This document shows positions 1 through 5,601 of a DNA stretch of 5,601 bases, in pieces. Position numbers and translations under genes: made by a program. The first letter of the stretch is position 1. Each line of letters begins with the position of its first letter. Under the pieces are notes generated by a model. That model saw only the letters and a list, made by a program, of their open reading frames with translations, was not told the origin of the DNA and made no database searches. Origin of the DNA: Planctomycetia bacterium. GTDB taxonomy: Bacteria; Planctomycetota; Planctomycetia; Pirellulales; UBA1268. The stretch is from positions 1 to 5,601 of the forward strand of contig RGVT01000187.1 in the NCBI GenBank assembly GCA_010027105.1, in the 5' to 3' direction.

Positions 1-956
1 ACGTCGAGCGCGTCGGCGAGGTCGTCGGCCGGCACCGTGAACGAGATGTCGGCGTGCCCCCCCTGCCCCACGTTCTGCACGATCATGTCGACGGCGAGGC
101 CGCCCGCCGCGAGCCGGGAAAACAGCGCGTGGCTCGAGCCCGGCTGGTCGGGGACGTTTTCCAGCGTGATCCGGGCCTCGTCCCTGGCGAGGGCCACGCC
201 GCTCGCCGGCCGGGGCGTCGATTCCTCGGCCGAGAGGATCACCGTGCCCGGCACGTCCTTGAAACTCGACCGCACGAGCACCTTCACGCCGAACTTCTTG
301 GCGAACTCGATCGACCGCGAGTGCATCACCCCGGCCCCGAGGCTCGCGAGCTCGAGCATCTCGTCGTAGGAGATCGACGAAAGCCGGCGGGCATCCGGCA
401 GCATCCGCGGGTCGGTTGTGTAGACGCCGTCGACGTCGGTGTAGATCTCGCACAGGTCGGCGTCGAGCACGGCGGCGAGCGCCACGGCCGTGGTGTCGGA
501 GCCGCCGCGGCCGAGCGTGGTGATGTTGCCGTTCTGGTCGATCCCCTGGAAGCCGGCCGCGATCACGATCGCGCCGTCGGCCAGCAGGCTCTTCACATGG
601 TCGGTCGAGATCGACTTGATCCGGGCCTTCGTGTGGGTCGAATCGGTGCGGATGCCGATCTGGGCGCCCGTCAGGCTCACCGCCTTGTGGCCGAGCGCCT
701 GGATCGCCATCGCGAACAGCGCCACGCTCACCTGCTCGCCGGTCGAGAGGAGCATGTCCATCTCGCGGGCGCTGGGCCGGTCGGTGATCGCCTTGGCGAG
801 ATCGACGAGGATGTCGGTCTGATGGCCCATCGCGCTCACGACGACCACCACCTGCTTGCCTTCCTCGTGCCGCGCGATCGCCTTCCGCGCCGCCGCCACG
901 ATCTTCTGCGGGTCGGCCACGCTCGTCCCGCCGAACTTCTGCACCACCAGCGCCAT
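1..956 (-). CDS. lysC: Aspartate kinase (aspartokinase), C-terminus cut off by the window edge
   Basis: Cytoplasmic aspartokinase, which phosphorylates L-aspartate with ATP to 4-phospho-aspartate. This is the committed step towards lysine, threonine and methionine. The window holds 318 codons of the N-terminal part. The kinase domain (about residues 3-235) shows the nucleotide/aspartate signature KFGGTS at 7-12, STGE at 71-74, GRGGSDTTA at 149-157 and [12 protein letters not shown] at 173-184. A first ACT regulatory domain starts near residue 262 ([11 protein letters not shown], then VDMIVQN at 289-295) and is cut by the edge; the family normally has a second ACT domain beyond it. The start is the ATG at 956-954, with AGGAGG 7 nt upstream and the usual short lead before KFGG. 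It is the last visible gene of a minus-strand set with hom and an apgM-like gene, so feedback control by lysine and/or threonine through the ACT domains is likely. The effector cannot be read from this fragment. The identification is secure. Confidence 0.96.
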   Translation of the reverse strand, partial: MALVVQKFGGTSVADPQKIVAAARKAIARHEEGKQVVVVVSAMGHQTDILVDLAKAITDRPSAREMDMLLSTGEQVSVALFAMAIQALGHKAVSLTGAQIGIRTDSTHTKARIKSISTDHVKSLLADGAIVIAAGFQGIDQNGNITTLGRGGSDTTAVALAAVLDADLCEIYTDVDGVYTTDPRMLPDARRLSSISYDEMLELASLGAGVMHSRSIEFAKKFGVKVLVRSSFKDVPGTVILSAEESTPRPASGVALARDEARITLENVPDQPGSSHALFSRLAAGGLAVDMIVQNVGQGGHADISFTVPADDLADALD

Positions 957-963
957 CAGCAAA

Positions 964-969
964 CCTCCT
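964..969 (-). promoter_or_regulatory. Strong Shine-Dalgarno for lysC
   Basis: On the minus strand this reads AGGAGG, 7 nt before the ATG at 956. It is the strongest ribosome binding site in the window and fixes the lysC start. It begins only 5 nt beyond the end of the 974-1024 palindrome, so a folded hairpin would sit directly against the initiation region. Confidence 0.85.
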
Positions 970-973
970 CGAT

Positions 974-1024
974 GAAAAAGGTGACAGTCACCATTTGCTG
1001 CAAATGGTGACTGTCACCTTTTTC
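974..1024. repeat. Perfect 51-nt palindrome with 25-bp arms; terminator-like or REP/MITE-like element
   Basis: The two 25-nt arms are exact reverse complements around a single central T at 999. Each arm contains a smaller hairpin: GGTGAC-A-GTCACC on the left and GGTGAC-T-GTCACC on the right. The outer ends are GAAAAAGG and CCTTTTTC, so a transcript from either strand ends its stem with a run of U, as an intrinsic terminator would. The minus-strand stop codon of the apgM-like gene (TGA, 1016-1014) lies inside the right arm, and the lysC Shine-Dalgarno follows 5 nt after the left arm. The arms are much more AT-rich than the surrounding genes, which suggests an inserted mobile repeat. Whether it terminates transcription, attenuates it, or is a neutral REP/MITE copy cannot be decided from one copy. 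Confidence 0.9.
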
Positions 1025-2254
1025 CGTCCTGTCCGAAAAACGTGCCCATCAGTTTCCAGCCCGGCTCGACGACGGTGCCGCCCGCCGCGGCCGCCGCCTC
1101 GTCGAACGTCGTCTGCTGGCCCGCGGCGATTCCGGTGCCCGCGATCACGAACGGCACCCGGCCGCGCGAGTGCGTCTTCGTGTGGATGAACGTCGGATGG
1201 TCGGGGCAGACGAGGATCCGGTGGGCGCCGAGCGACTCGAGGTGCGCCGCGATCGGCCCCACGATCTTGGCGTCGATCTCCTCGATCGCCTTTACTTTTT
1301 CGGCGACGTTCCCCTGGTGACTCGCCTCGTCGGGGGCTTCCACGTGCACGCACACGAGGTCGGCCCGCGCGAGTTCGTCGATCGCCGCCCTGCCCTTCGC
1401 CGCGTAGTCGGTGTCGAGGTAGCCGGTCGCGCCCTCCACCTCCCGTCGCTTCCAGCCTGCGAGCGCGGCCAGGCCGCGGAGCAGGTCGACGGCCGTGATC
1501 ATCGTGCCGGTCAGCCCGTACTTCGCCGCAAACGGTTCGAAGGCGGGCGCCTGGCCCACGCCCCACAGCCAGACGTGCGTGGCCGGCCGCCTGCCCGCCG
1601 CCACGCGGGCCTTGTTCACCGGATGGTCGGCGAGCCAGGTGCTGCTCCTGGCCATCAGGTCGGCGAGCAGCCGACTGCCGAACCCGCGCGGAAACGCGTC
1701 GGCCACCGGCTTGTCCATCAGGTCGTGCGGCGGGGTCGCCCGCAGGTCGCGGGCGAGCGGCGCCGGCGCGGAGGCCGTGCCGCGATGAATGAGCAGATTG
1801 CGATAACTCACGCCCGGCTTGAATTCCCAGCCGGAAAGTTCCGGAAACTCGGCCGCGAGCCCGCGCTGACAGGCCGCGAGGAGTTCGGTGGCCTCGGCGG
1901 TCGAGATGTGCCCGGCCGTAAAGTCCTGTTCCAGGCGGCCCGCCCCTGTGCGATCGTCACGAGGTTGCAGCGCACGGCCCAGTCGTGCGGGCCGAGCGCG
2001 ATCCCCTGCGCGGCGGCCTCGATCGGGGCCCGGCCGGTGAAATACACGAGCGGGTCGTAGCCCATGAGGCTCATGCAGGCCACCTCGGAGCCGGGGGGCA
2101 GGCTCTCGGGCACGTGGTTCGTGAGCCCCACGCGGCCGCGGGCGGCGAGCGCGTCGAGCGCGGGGGTGCGGGCCGCCTGGAACGGCGTCCGGCCGCCGAG
2201 GGCTTCCTGCGGCGCGTCGGCCGCGCCGTCGGGGATCACGATCACGTATTTCAT
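1014..2254 (-). CDS. apgM: apgM-like protein, proposed homoserine kinase, interrupted by a one-base frameshift
   Basis: Alkaline-phosphatase-superfamily protein related to archaeal-type cofactor-independent phosphoglycerate mutase. Its position between hom and lysC fits the subfamily described as 'proposed homoserine kinase' (TIGR02535, from memory), which would make O-phosphohomoserine for threonine synthase. The N-terminal part (2254 to about 1944) reads MKYVIVIPDG with metal-ligand Asp9, GGRTPFQAARTP, TNHVPESLPPGSEVACMSL with the expected nucleophile Ser56, and DWAVRCNLVTI ending at residue 101. The family then continues in another minus-strand frame: LEQDFTAGHISTAEA, KPGVSYRNLLIH, HVEAPDEASHQGN, then CPDHPTFIHTKTH carrying the C-terminal metal ligands, and finally GWKLMGTFF. 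Joining the frames gives about 413 residues, near full family length. Without correction the first frame runs on with unrelated residues to a stop at 1808-1810. The start is the ATG 19 nt after the hom stop, with only a weak GGGGGCG Shine-Dalgarno. The last residues and stop come from the 974-1024 palindrome. True mutation and sequencing error are both possible; phosphoglycerate mutase activity is the alternative function. Confidence 0.86.
1936..1950 (-). other. Frameshift site inside the apgM-like gene
   Basis: Upstream (from 2254) the conserved frame ends CNLVTIAQG. Downstream the conserved frame resumes as RLEQDFTAGHIST, offset so that one base is missing. The junction contains short homopolymers (GGGG at 1946-1943 and GGG at 1941-1939 on the minus strand). 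Adding one G to the first run restores a single reading frame, AQGAGRLEQDF. There is no canonical X-XXY-YYZ slippery heptamer in the incoming frame, so programmed -1 frameshifting is not supported. Confidence 0.85.
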
Positions 2255-2273
2255 GGATGTCGCCCCCGCAGCA

Positions 2274-3578
2274 TCACTCGTCGAGGACGCTCAGACACAC
2301 GCTCCGGCCGCTGACCACGTCGGAGGCGTCGATGTGGTCGAGCGCCTTCCGGATCGCGGTCGAGCCGCAGGGGTGCGTCATGATCACGAGCGGCACGGTG
2401 CCGTCGGCGGCTCCGGCGTCGTGCTGGATCATCGAGGCGATCGAGATCCCGTGCTCGCCGAGGATCCCGGTGATCCGCGCGAGCACCCCGGGGCGGTCCT
2501 GGGCGCGGATCCGGAGGAAGTGCCGCTCCTGCATGTCGACGCCGGCGATCCGGGCGGCGGGCGTGTCGGCCGAGAGCACGCCCGTGGTCCTGAACGTGAT
2601 CGCGGCCCGGCCCACGACGGTGTCGATGATGTCGGCGACCACGGCCGACGCGGTGGGCATCTGCCCCGCGCCGAGGCCGTGGAAGAACATCCGCCCCACG
2701 GCGTCGCCGACGATGCTCACGGCGTTGTAGGCCCCGCGGGTCTCGGCGAGCGGCGTGCCCCGCTTCACGAGCGCGGGTGCCACCCGCATCGCGAGCCGGC
2801 CGTCGCTCCGGCCGGCCACGGCCACGAGTCGGATCCGGTAGCCGAGCTCGCCGGCGTAGGTGATGAGGTCGAGGTCGAGGCCATCGATGCCCGTCCGTGG
2901 AATCTCCGCCCACGGCACCCACGCGCCGAACGCGAGGTGGGCGAGGATCGCGAGCTTCTGCGTGGCGTCGGTGCCGTCGACGTCCATCGCGGGGTCGGCC
3001 TCGGCGTAGCCCTTCTGCTGGGCGAGCCTGAGGACGTGCGCGTAGTCGGCCCCGTCCTCCTCCATCCGCGTCACGATGAAATTGCTCGTGCCGTTCAAGA
3101 TCCCGCGGATGCTCTCGATGCGGTTGGCGGCCAGGCATTCGCCGATCGCGGCCACGATCGGGATGCCGCCCGCCACCGCCGCCTCGAACGCGATCGAGCG
3201 GCCCCGGCGCCGGGCCAGCTCGAAGAGCTCCGGGCCGTGCTCGGCGAGGAGCGCCTTGTTGGCCGTGACCACGTCCTTCCCGTGCTCGAGGAGGTCGATC
3301 ATGATCGTGCGGGCGGGCTCGAGGCCGCCCACGAGGAGCGCCGCCACCGAGATCGCAGGGTCGCGGGAGACGTCGCGCCAGTCGGCCGAGAGATGTCCCC
3401 CCGGCACCTCGACGCTGCGGGCCTTGGCGAGGTCCTTGACCGCGGCCCTGGCGACCACGATCGGCCGGCCGGCGTGCCGCTCGATGTGGTCGGCCGACTC
3501 CACGAGCAGCCGCACCACGCCCGACCCCACGGTGCCCAGGCCGACGACGCCGACGCGGACCGGTTCTGCCACGGCCAT
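2274..3578 (-). CDS. hom: Homoserine dehydrogenase with C-terminal ACT domain
   Basis: Cytoplasmic NAD(P)-dependent oxidoreductase reducing aspartate semialdehyde to homoserine, the branch point to threonine and methionine. The 434-residue product has the usual length for the ACT-containing form. The Rossmann loop is GLGTVGSG at 13-20. VTANKALL at 104-111 holds the conserved Lys108. The catalytic domain contains GILNGTSNFI at 159-168 and GYAEADPAMDVDGTDATQK at 190-208. Glu193, Asp204 and Lys208 have the same spacing as the catalytic Glu/Asp/Lys of the yeast enzyme (recalled numbering 208, 219, 223). An ACT domain (about 353-434, with FLRIRAQDRPGVLARITGIL at 354-373) suggests allosteric feedback, commonly by threonine. 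The start is the ATG at 3578, with AGGA 10 nt upstream (a weak site). It is first in the minus-strand set, 19 nt before the apgM-like gene, with a 194-bp non-coding region upstream for its promoter. I see no defects. Confidence 0.97.
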   Translation of the reverse strand: MAVAEPVRVGVVGLGTVGSGVVRLLVESADHIERHAGRPIVVARAAVKDLAKARSVEVPGGHLSADWRDVSRDPAISVAALLVGGLEPARTIMIDLLEHGKDVVTANKALLAEHGPELFELARRRGRSIAFEAAVAGGIPIVAAIGECLAANRIESIRGILNGTSNFIVTRMEEDGADYAHVLRLAQQKGYAEADPAMDVDGTDATQKLAILAHLAFGAWVPWAEIPRTGIDGLDLDLITYAGELGYRIRLVAVAGRSDGRLAMRVAPALVKRGTPLAETRGAYNAVSIVGDAVGRMFFHGLGAGQMPTASAVVADIIDTVVGRAAITFRTTGVLSADTPAARIAGVDMQERHFLRIRAQDRPGVLARITGILGEHGISIASMIQHDAGAADGTVPLVIMTHPCGSTAIRKALDHIDASDVVSGRSVCLSVLDE

Positions 3579-3676
3579 GTGAAGCGGATCCTGCGAGGGG
3601 GACGGGGAAGGAGCCGGGCGCGATCGACGGCCCGGAGACCCCGATCGTAATGACGTCGCCGCCGAGCAGGAAGCAC

Positions 3677-3690
3677 GGCGGAAATCCGCC
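3677..3690. promoter_or_regulatory. 14-bp palindrome in the hom upstream region, possible operator
   Basis: GGCGGA-AA-TCCGCC is a perfect inverted repeat about 100 bp upstream of the hom start. It could be a dimeric regulator site or chance in GC-rich DNA. A poor promoter candidate lies just downstream on the minus strand (TACGAT at 3649-3644, with TTCCTG 17 nt upstream). Nothing else supports a regulatory role. Confidence 0.25.
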
Positions 3691-3704
3691 CCGGCCGACG
3701 CCGT

Positions 3705-3749
3705 CCGGTCATTCGGTCATGCCGGTCGTGCCTGTCATGCCTGTCATGC
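3705..3749. repeat. Five tandem 9-nt units between hepT and hom
   Basis: The plus-strand units are CCGGTCATT, CGGTCATGC, CGGTCGTGC, CTGTCATGC and CTGTCATGC. The last two are identical and the others differ at one to three positions. Because 9 is a multiple of 3, the array reads as a spurious HDR repeat on the minus strand, but no recognisable protein contains it. It lies in the leader or promoter region of hom. It may be a variable-number tandem repeat from slippage, or a set of short protein-binding sites. Confidence 0.85.
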
Positions 3750-3773
3750 GGCACCCGCCGGGCCGCGGGTGCC
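3750..3773 (-). terminator. GC-rich stem-loop directly after hepT, possible terminator
   Basis: GGCACCCGC (3750-3758) pairs exactly with GCGGGTGCC (3765-3773) around a 6-nt loop. On the minus strand it begins at the last base of the hepT stop codon (TAG, 3775-3773). The stem is strong but no U-run follows; the 9-nt tandem array comes next. It could end the toxin-antitoxin transcript, possibly with Rho, or only protect its 3' end. Confidence 0.4.
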
Positions 3774-4306
3774 TAAGAGCCCGACTGGGACGCGCGGCGG
3801 AGTGCCTCCACGAAGCGGCGATCCGCCGGTTCGATCCCGAGGGCCCGCCCGGCGTAATCGCCCAGGGCGAGGGTCACCTCCGTCAGCAACGGAATCTGGT
3901 CGCGGAGCGCATTGAAGTGCGCGGTCGTCGAGGCGAAGTCGATTCCATAGTCGTGGGCGGCCCGATTTCGCAGGCTTCGGGCCGCCTGCCACGCGTCCAT
4001 CGACGGCACGATGCCCGCCTTCTCGCAGAACGCCAACACTCTCAGAAACGTATCCGACCGCTCACCGCAGAGTTCGCACAGGTGCCGCATGCTCGTGCTG
4101 AGCAGATCCTGGAGTTTTGCGAATCGCTCGTTGAGTGCGGCGAGCGGCTCGAAGAGACCGATGTCCATCTGCCGCTGTTCGAGCACACCCGGCGTGAGTG
4201 GCCAGTCGATCCGCCGGGCTGTCGCGTCGAGGTGCCAGGCACACCGCTGGCAAGCCGCGATGAGATCGGCCAGATGGCCGCGGCTGTCCGCGAGCGGGGC
4301 GTTCAT
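3773..4306 (-). CDS. hepT: HEPN-domain protein, HepT-like toxin of an MNT/HEPN pair
   Basis: Predicted HEPN ribonuclease toxin that works with the MNT protein encoded just upstream. The 177-residue product carries the family stretch RFAKLQDLLS at 61-70, EKAGIVPSMDAW at 95-106 and SLRNRAAHDYG at 111-121. The last gives Arg113-x4-His118-x-Tyr120. In HEPN proteins the R-x4-6-H residues form the RNase site. In characterised HepT/MntA pairs the tyrosine of R-x4-H-x-Y is AMPylated by the antitoxin, which neutralises the toxin. The start is the ATG at 4306, overlapping the mntA stop as ATGA, which implies translational coupling. The reading frame stays open further upstream, but that stretch lies inside mntA and does not resemble the family. 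Two CxxC pairs (Cys19/22 and Cys77/80) are visible and unexplained. It is longer than many HepT proteins. Some partners of this type were formerly called nucleotidyltransferase substrate-binding proteins; toxicity is inferred. Confidence 0.85.
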   Translation of the reverse strand: MNAPLADSRGHLADLIAACQRCAWHLDATARRIDWPLTPGVLEQRQMDIGLFEPLAALNERFAKLQDLLSTSMRHLCELCGERSDTFLRVLAFCEKAGIVPSMDAWQAARSLRNRAAHDYGIDFASTTAHFNALRDQIPLLTEVTLALGDYAGRALGIEPADRRFVEALRRASQSGS

Positions 4307-4605
4307 CGGGCCGCTCCCAGCGGCAGGGCCCCGACTGCCACCAGGCGCTGGAAACGGGTCATTCCCCGGGCAGGATCGACGAACGAGACATCGACCGGCA
4401 GCAGCAGCTCGCGTTCGAGCCGGTCCTGCAGACCCGCCTGCTCGAGCACCCCCACGGGCCGGCCGGTGCGGATCAACAGGTCCACGTCGCCCCCGCGCTC
4501 GCCAGCATGGGTGCGCGACCCATACAGCCACACCTCCGCATCGGGGCCGATCCGGTCGTGGACGGCCCGCATGATCTGTTCACACTGTGCCTCGGTGAGT
4601 CGCAC
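4303..4605 (-). CDS. mntA: Minimal nucleotidyltransferase (MNT), MntA-like antitoxin
   Basis: A 100-residue DNA polymerase beta-superfamily nucleotidyltransferase domain. The signature is complete: YGS at 28-30, nine residues, then DVD at 40-42 (GS-x9-DxD), with a third acidic residue at Asp72 in PVDVSF. The metal-binding catalytic triad therefore appears intact. In characterised systems this enzyme adds AMP to the HEPN partner from ATP, silencing its RNase. It precedes hepT and overlaps it by 4 nt, the standard arrangement. The start chosen is the GTG at 4605, since an in-frame TGA lies eight codons upstream. It has no clear Shine-Dalgarno. The in-frame ATG at 4572 (Met12) is the alternative and would shorten the first helix. 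The family call is firm; the antitoxin role is inferred from the pairing. Confidence 0.88.
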   Translation of the reverse strand: MRLTEAQCEQIMRAVHDRIGPDAEVWLYGSRTHAGERGGDVDLLIRTGRPVGVLEQAGLQDRLERELLLPVDVSFVDPARGMTRFQRLVAVGALPLGAAR

Positions 4606-4639
4606 GTCCGGCTGGCCTGGGAGAGCGTGTCATCCAAAA

Positions 4640-4645
4640 ATGATA
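4640..4645 (-). promoter_or_regulatory. Weak -10-like box upstream of mntA
   Basis: TATCAT on the minus strand lies in a small AT-rich patch (about 4630-4652), 34 nt upstream of the GTG start. The same patch contains TCAT-ccaaaa-ATGA (4630-4643), a short inverted repeat that could be an operator for toxin-antitoxin autoregulation. No good -35 is found at 17 nt. This is only a suggestion. Confidence 0.22.
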
Positions 4646-4729
4646 CCTGAAATCCGCAGCGGCAGCGGTGCGGTTTGAGGATGCGCCGGTGAAGGTGACC
4701 GCCGCCGCGGCGTTCCCGTCTCCGGCGTG

Positions 4730-4735
4730 TATAAC
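4730..4735 (+). promoter_or_regulatory. -10-like box upstream of the M42 peptidase gene
   Basis: TATAAC, preceded directly by TG, lies 60 nt upstream of the GTG start at 4796 in otherwise GC-rich DNA. No convincing -35 is seen at the usual distance. Together with the opposite-strand box at 4640-4645 it makes 4606-4795 a plausible divergent promoter region. I see no gene in that region. Confidence 0.3.
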
Positions 4736-4795
4736 GTGCCGGCGAGCGTGGCGGGGAGCCACGGCTCGCAGTGCCCCGTCCCGTGGAGATGCGCC

Positions 4796-5601
4796 GTGGA
4801 GTCAGCCGCCCGCGAGTTTTTGGTCCGCCTCCTCGAGACGCCGAGCCCGTCGGGCTACGAGCAGCCGATCCAGCGGGTCGTGCGCGACTATCTCGGCGGC
4901 GTGGCCGACACGCTCTCGACCGACTCCCACGGCAACCTGATCGGCGGGAAGAACGCGGCCGCCCCCACCCGCATGCTCCTCGCCGGTCACTGCGACCAGA
5001 TCGGCCTGATCGTGCAATACGTCGACTCCGACGGCTACATCTCGGTGCAGCCGATCGGCGGCTGGGATCCGATGCAGCTCGTCGGCTCGCGGGTGGTGAT
5101 CTGGGCGGCCTCGGGCCCGGTGCCGGGCGTGATCGCGCGGAAGCCGATCCACCTGCTCACCGAGGAGGAGCGGAAGGTCGTGCCCAAGATGAAGGACCTG
5201 TGGATCGACATCGGCGCGCCCGACAAGGCCGACGCCGAAAGCGTGGTGCGGGTGGGCGACTGCGTGACGTTCGAACTCAAGTTCCAGCCGCTGCGGGGCG
5301 ACCGCGCCTGCTCGGTGGCGATGGACGACAAGATCGGCCTGTGGGTGGTGGTGGAGGCGTTCCGCCGGGCGGTGCAGGCCGGGCCGCTGCCCTGCGCGCT
5401 TTTCGTGGCCTCGACGGTGCAGGAGGAGATCGGCCTCCGCGGCGCCCAGACGAGCTCGTACGCCGTCGATCCGCACGTGGCGATCGCCGTCGACGTCACG
5501 CACGCCACCGACTGCCCCACGATCGACAAGAAGTCGGAGGGGGACATCGCCCTCGGCAAGGGGCCGGTGGTGTACCGCGGCCCGAACATGAACCCGCACG
5601 T
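4796..5601 (+). CDS. M42-family metallo-aminopeptidase (glutamyl aminopeptidase / TET-like), C-terminus cut off
   Basis: Cytoplasmic zinc or cobalt aminopeptidase of the M42 (FrvX/YsdC/TET) family, which trims peptides left by proteasome-like proteases and usually assembles as a dodecamer. The 268 visible codons open with the typical FLVRLLETPSPSGYE at 8-22. GHCDQIG at 64-70 gives His65 and the conserved Asp67. VAMDDKIG at 174-181 carries the bridging Asp. STVQEEIGLRGA at 206-217 carries the catalytic Glu210 and ligand Glu211. VDVTHA at 232-237 gives the ligand Asp233. The final His ligand expected near the C-terminus lies beyond the window. The inserted domain of the family fits residues of about 73-165. 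The start chosen is the GTG at 4796, with GGAG 7 nt upstream. The nearby ATG at 4789 is out of frame. It is transcribed away from the toxin-antitoxin pair and has no evident functional link with the threonine genes. Confidence 0.93.
   Translation, partial: MESAAREFLVRLLETPSPSGYEQPIQRVVRDYLGGVADTLSTDSHGNLIGGKNAAAPTRMLLAGHCDQIGLIVQYVDSDGYISVQPIGGWDPMQLVGSRVVIWAASGPVPGVIARKPIHLLTEEERKVVPKMKDLWIDIGAPDKADAESVVRVGDCVTFELKFQPLRGDRACSVAMDDKIGLWVVVEAFRRAVQAGPLPCALFVASTVQEEIGLRGAQTSSYAVDPHVAIAVDVTHATDCPTIDKKSEGDIALGKGPVVYRGPNMNPH

Noticed and set aside
54..1010. Long plus-strand open frame opposite lysC, ending in the palindrome
   Set aside because: It lies antisense to a clear aspartokinase. Its composition (rich in R, H, G, D) is typical of a reverse-frame shadow in high-GC DNA and it has no recognisable domain.
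957..1013. Lysine riboswitch or other leader RNA upstream of lysC
   Set aside because: The gap is only 57 nt and is filled by the simple palindrome and the Shine-Dalgarno. It is too short for a known lysine aptamer.
1936..1950. Programmed -1 ribosomal frameshift in the apgM-like gene
   Set aside because: There is no X-XXY-YYZ heptamer in the incoming frame and no obvious stimulatory element just downstream. A lost base in a G-run explains it more simply.
2064..3650. 528-codon plus-strand open frame opposite hom and the 5' part of the apgM-like gene
   Set aside because: It is antisense to two conserved genes, shows no family motif, and is explained by the near absence of stops in GC-rich reverse frames.
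3705..3749. CRISPR-like array
   Set aside because: The units are contiguous, only 9 nt long and have no spacers; no cas gene is nearby.
3299..3754. Minus-strand frame beginning with an HDR tripeptide repeat
   Set aside because: The repeat is just the 9-nt tandem array read in frame. The rest overlaps hom out of frame and resembles nothing.
3650..4678. 342-codon plus-strand open frame opposite hepT/mntA
   Set aside because: It is a shadow: the minus-strand proteins carry complete catalytic motifs while this frame has none.
4802..5599. Minus-strand open frame opposite the M42 peptidase
   Set aside because: The histidine- and arginine-rich translation has no domain, while the plus strand encodes a clear metallopeptidase.

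Overview
The window is high-GC bacterial DNA with five genes. Four are on the minus strand and one, at the right end, is on the plus strand. The best guess for the source is a planctomycete or a relative. This rests on the high GC, the linked homoserine dehydrogenase / apgM-like / aspartokinase genes, and short-repeat-rich intergenic DNA. It is inference from memory, not a database result.

Region 1 (1-3578, minus strand, read right to left) is an aspartate-to-threonine branch operon. It runs hom (homoserine dehydrogenase, 3578-2274), then an alkaline-phosphatase-superfamily protein of the apgM / 'proposed homoserine kinase' type (2254-1014), then lysC (aspartokinase, starting at 956 and leaving the window on the left). 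These would supply steps 1, 3 and probably 4 of threonine synthesis; asd and thrC are not in the window. The apgM-like gene carries a one-base frameshift near 1936-1950, with conserved family sequence on both sides in different frames. A perfect 51-nt palindrome (974-1024) sits between the apgM-like gene and lysC. It supplies the stop codon of the first gene and ends 5 nt before the Shine-Dalgarno of the second.

Region 2 (3579-3772) is a 194-bp non-coding spacer upstream of hom. It holds a small palindrome, five tandem 9-nt units and a GC-rich stem-loop just after the stop of the next gene.

Region 3 (3773-4605, minus strand) is a two-gene MNT/HEPN toxin-antitoxin module: a minimal nucleotidyltransferase (MntA-like) followed, with an ATGA overlap, by a HEPN protein (HepT-like). 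The HEPN protein keeps the R-x4-H-x-Y motif, which contains both the RNase residues and the tyrosine that is AMPylated in characterised pairs.

Region 4 (4606-4795) is a divergent intergenic region of 190 bp with an AT-rich patch and a TATAAC box. Region 5 (4796-5601, plus strand) is the N-terminal part of an M42-family metallo-aminopeptidase that runs off the right edge.

I saw no tRNA, rRNA, CRISPR array, insertion sequence or replication origin. The least ordinary features are the large palindrome and its placement, the frameshifted homoserine-kinase candidate, and the MNT/HEPN pair beside a biosynthetic operon. None of these is a clearly new system.
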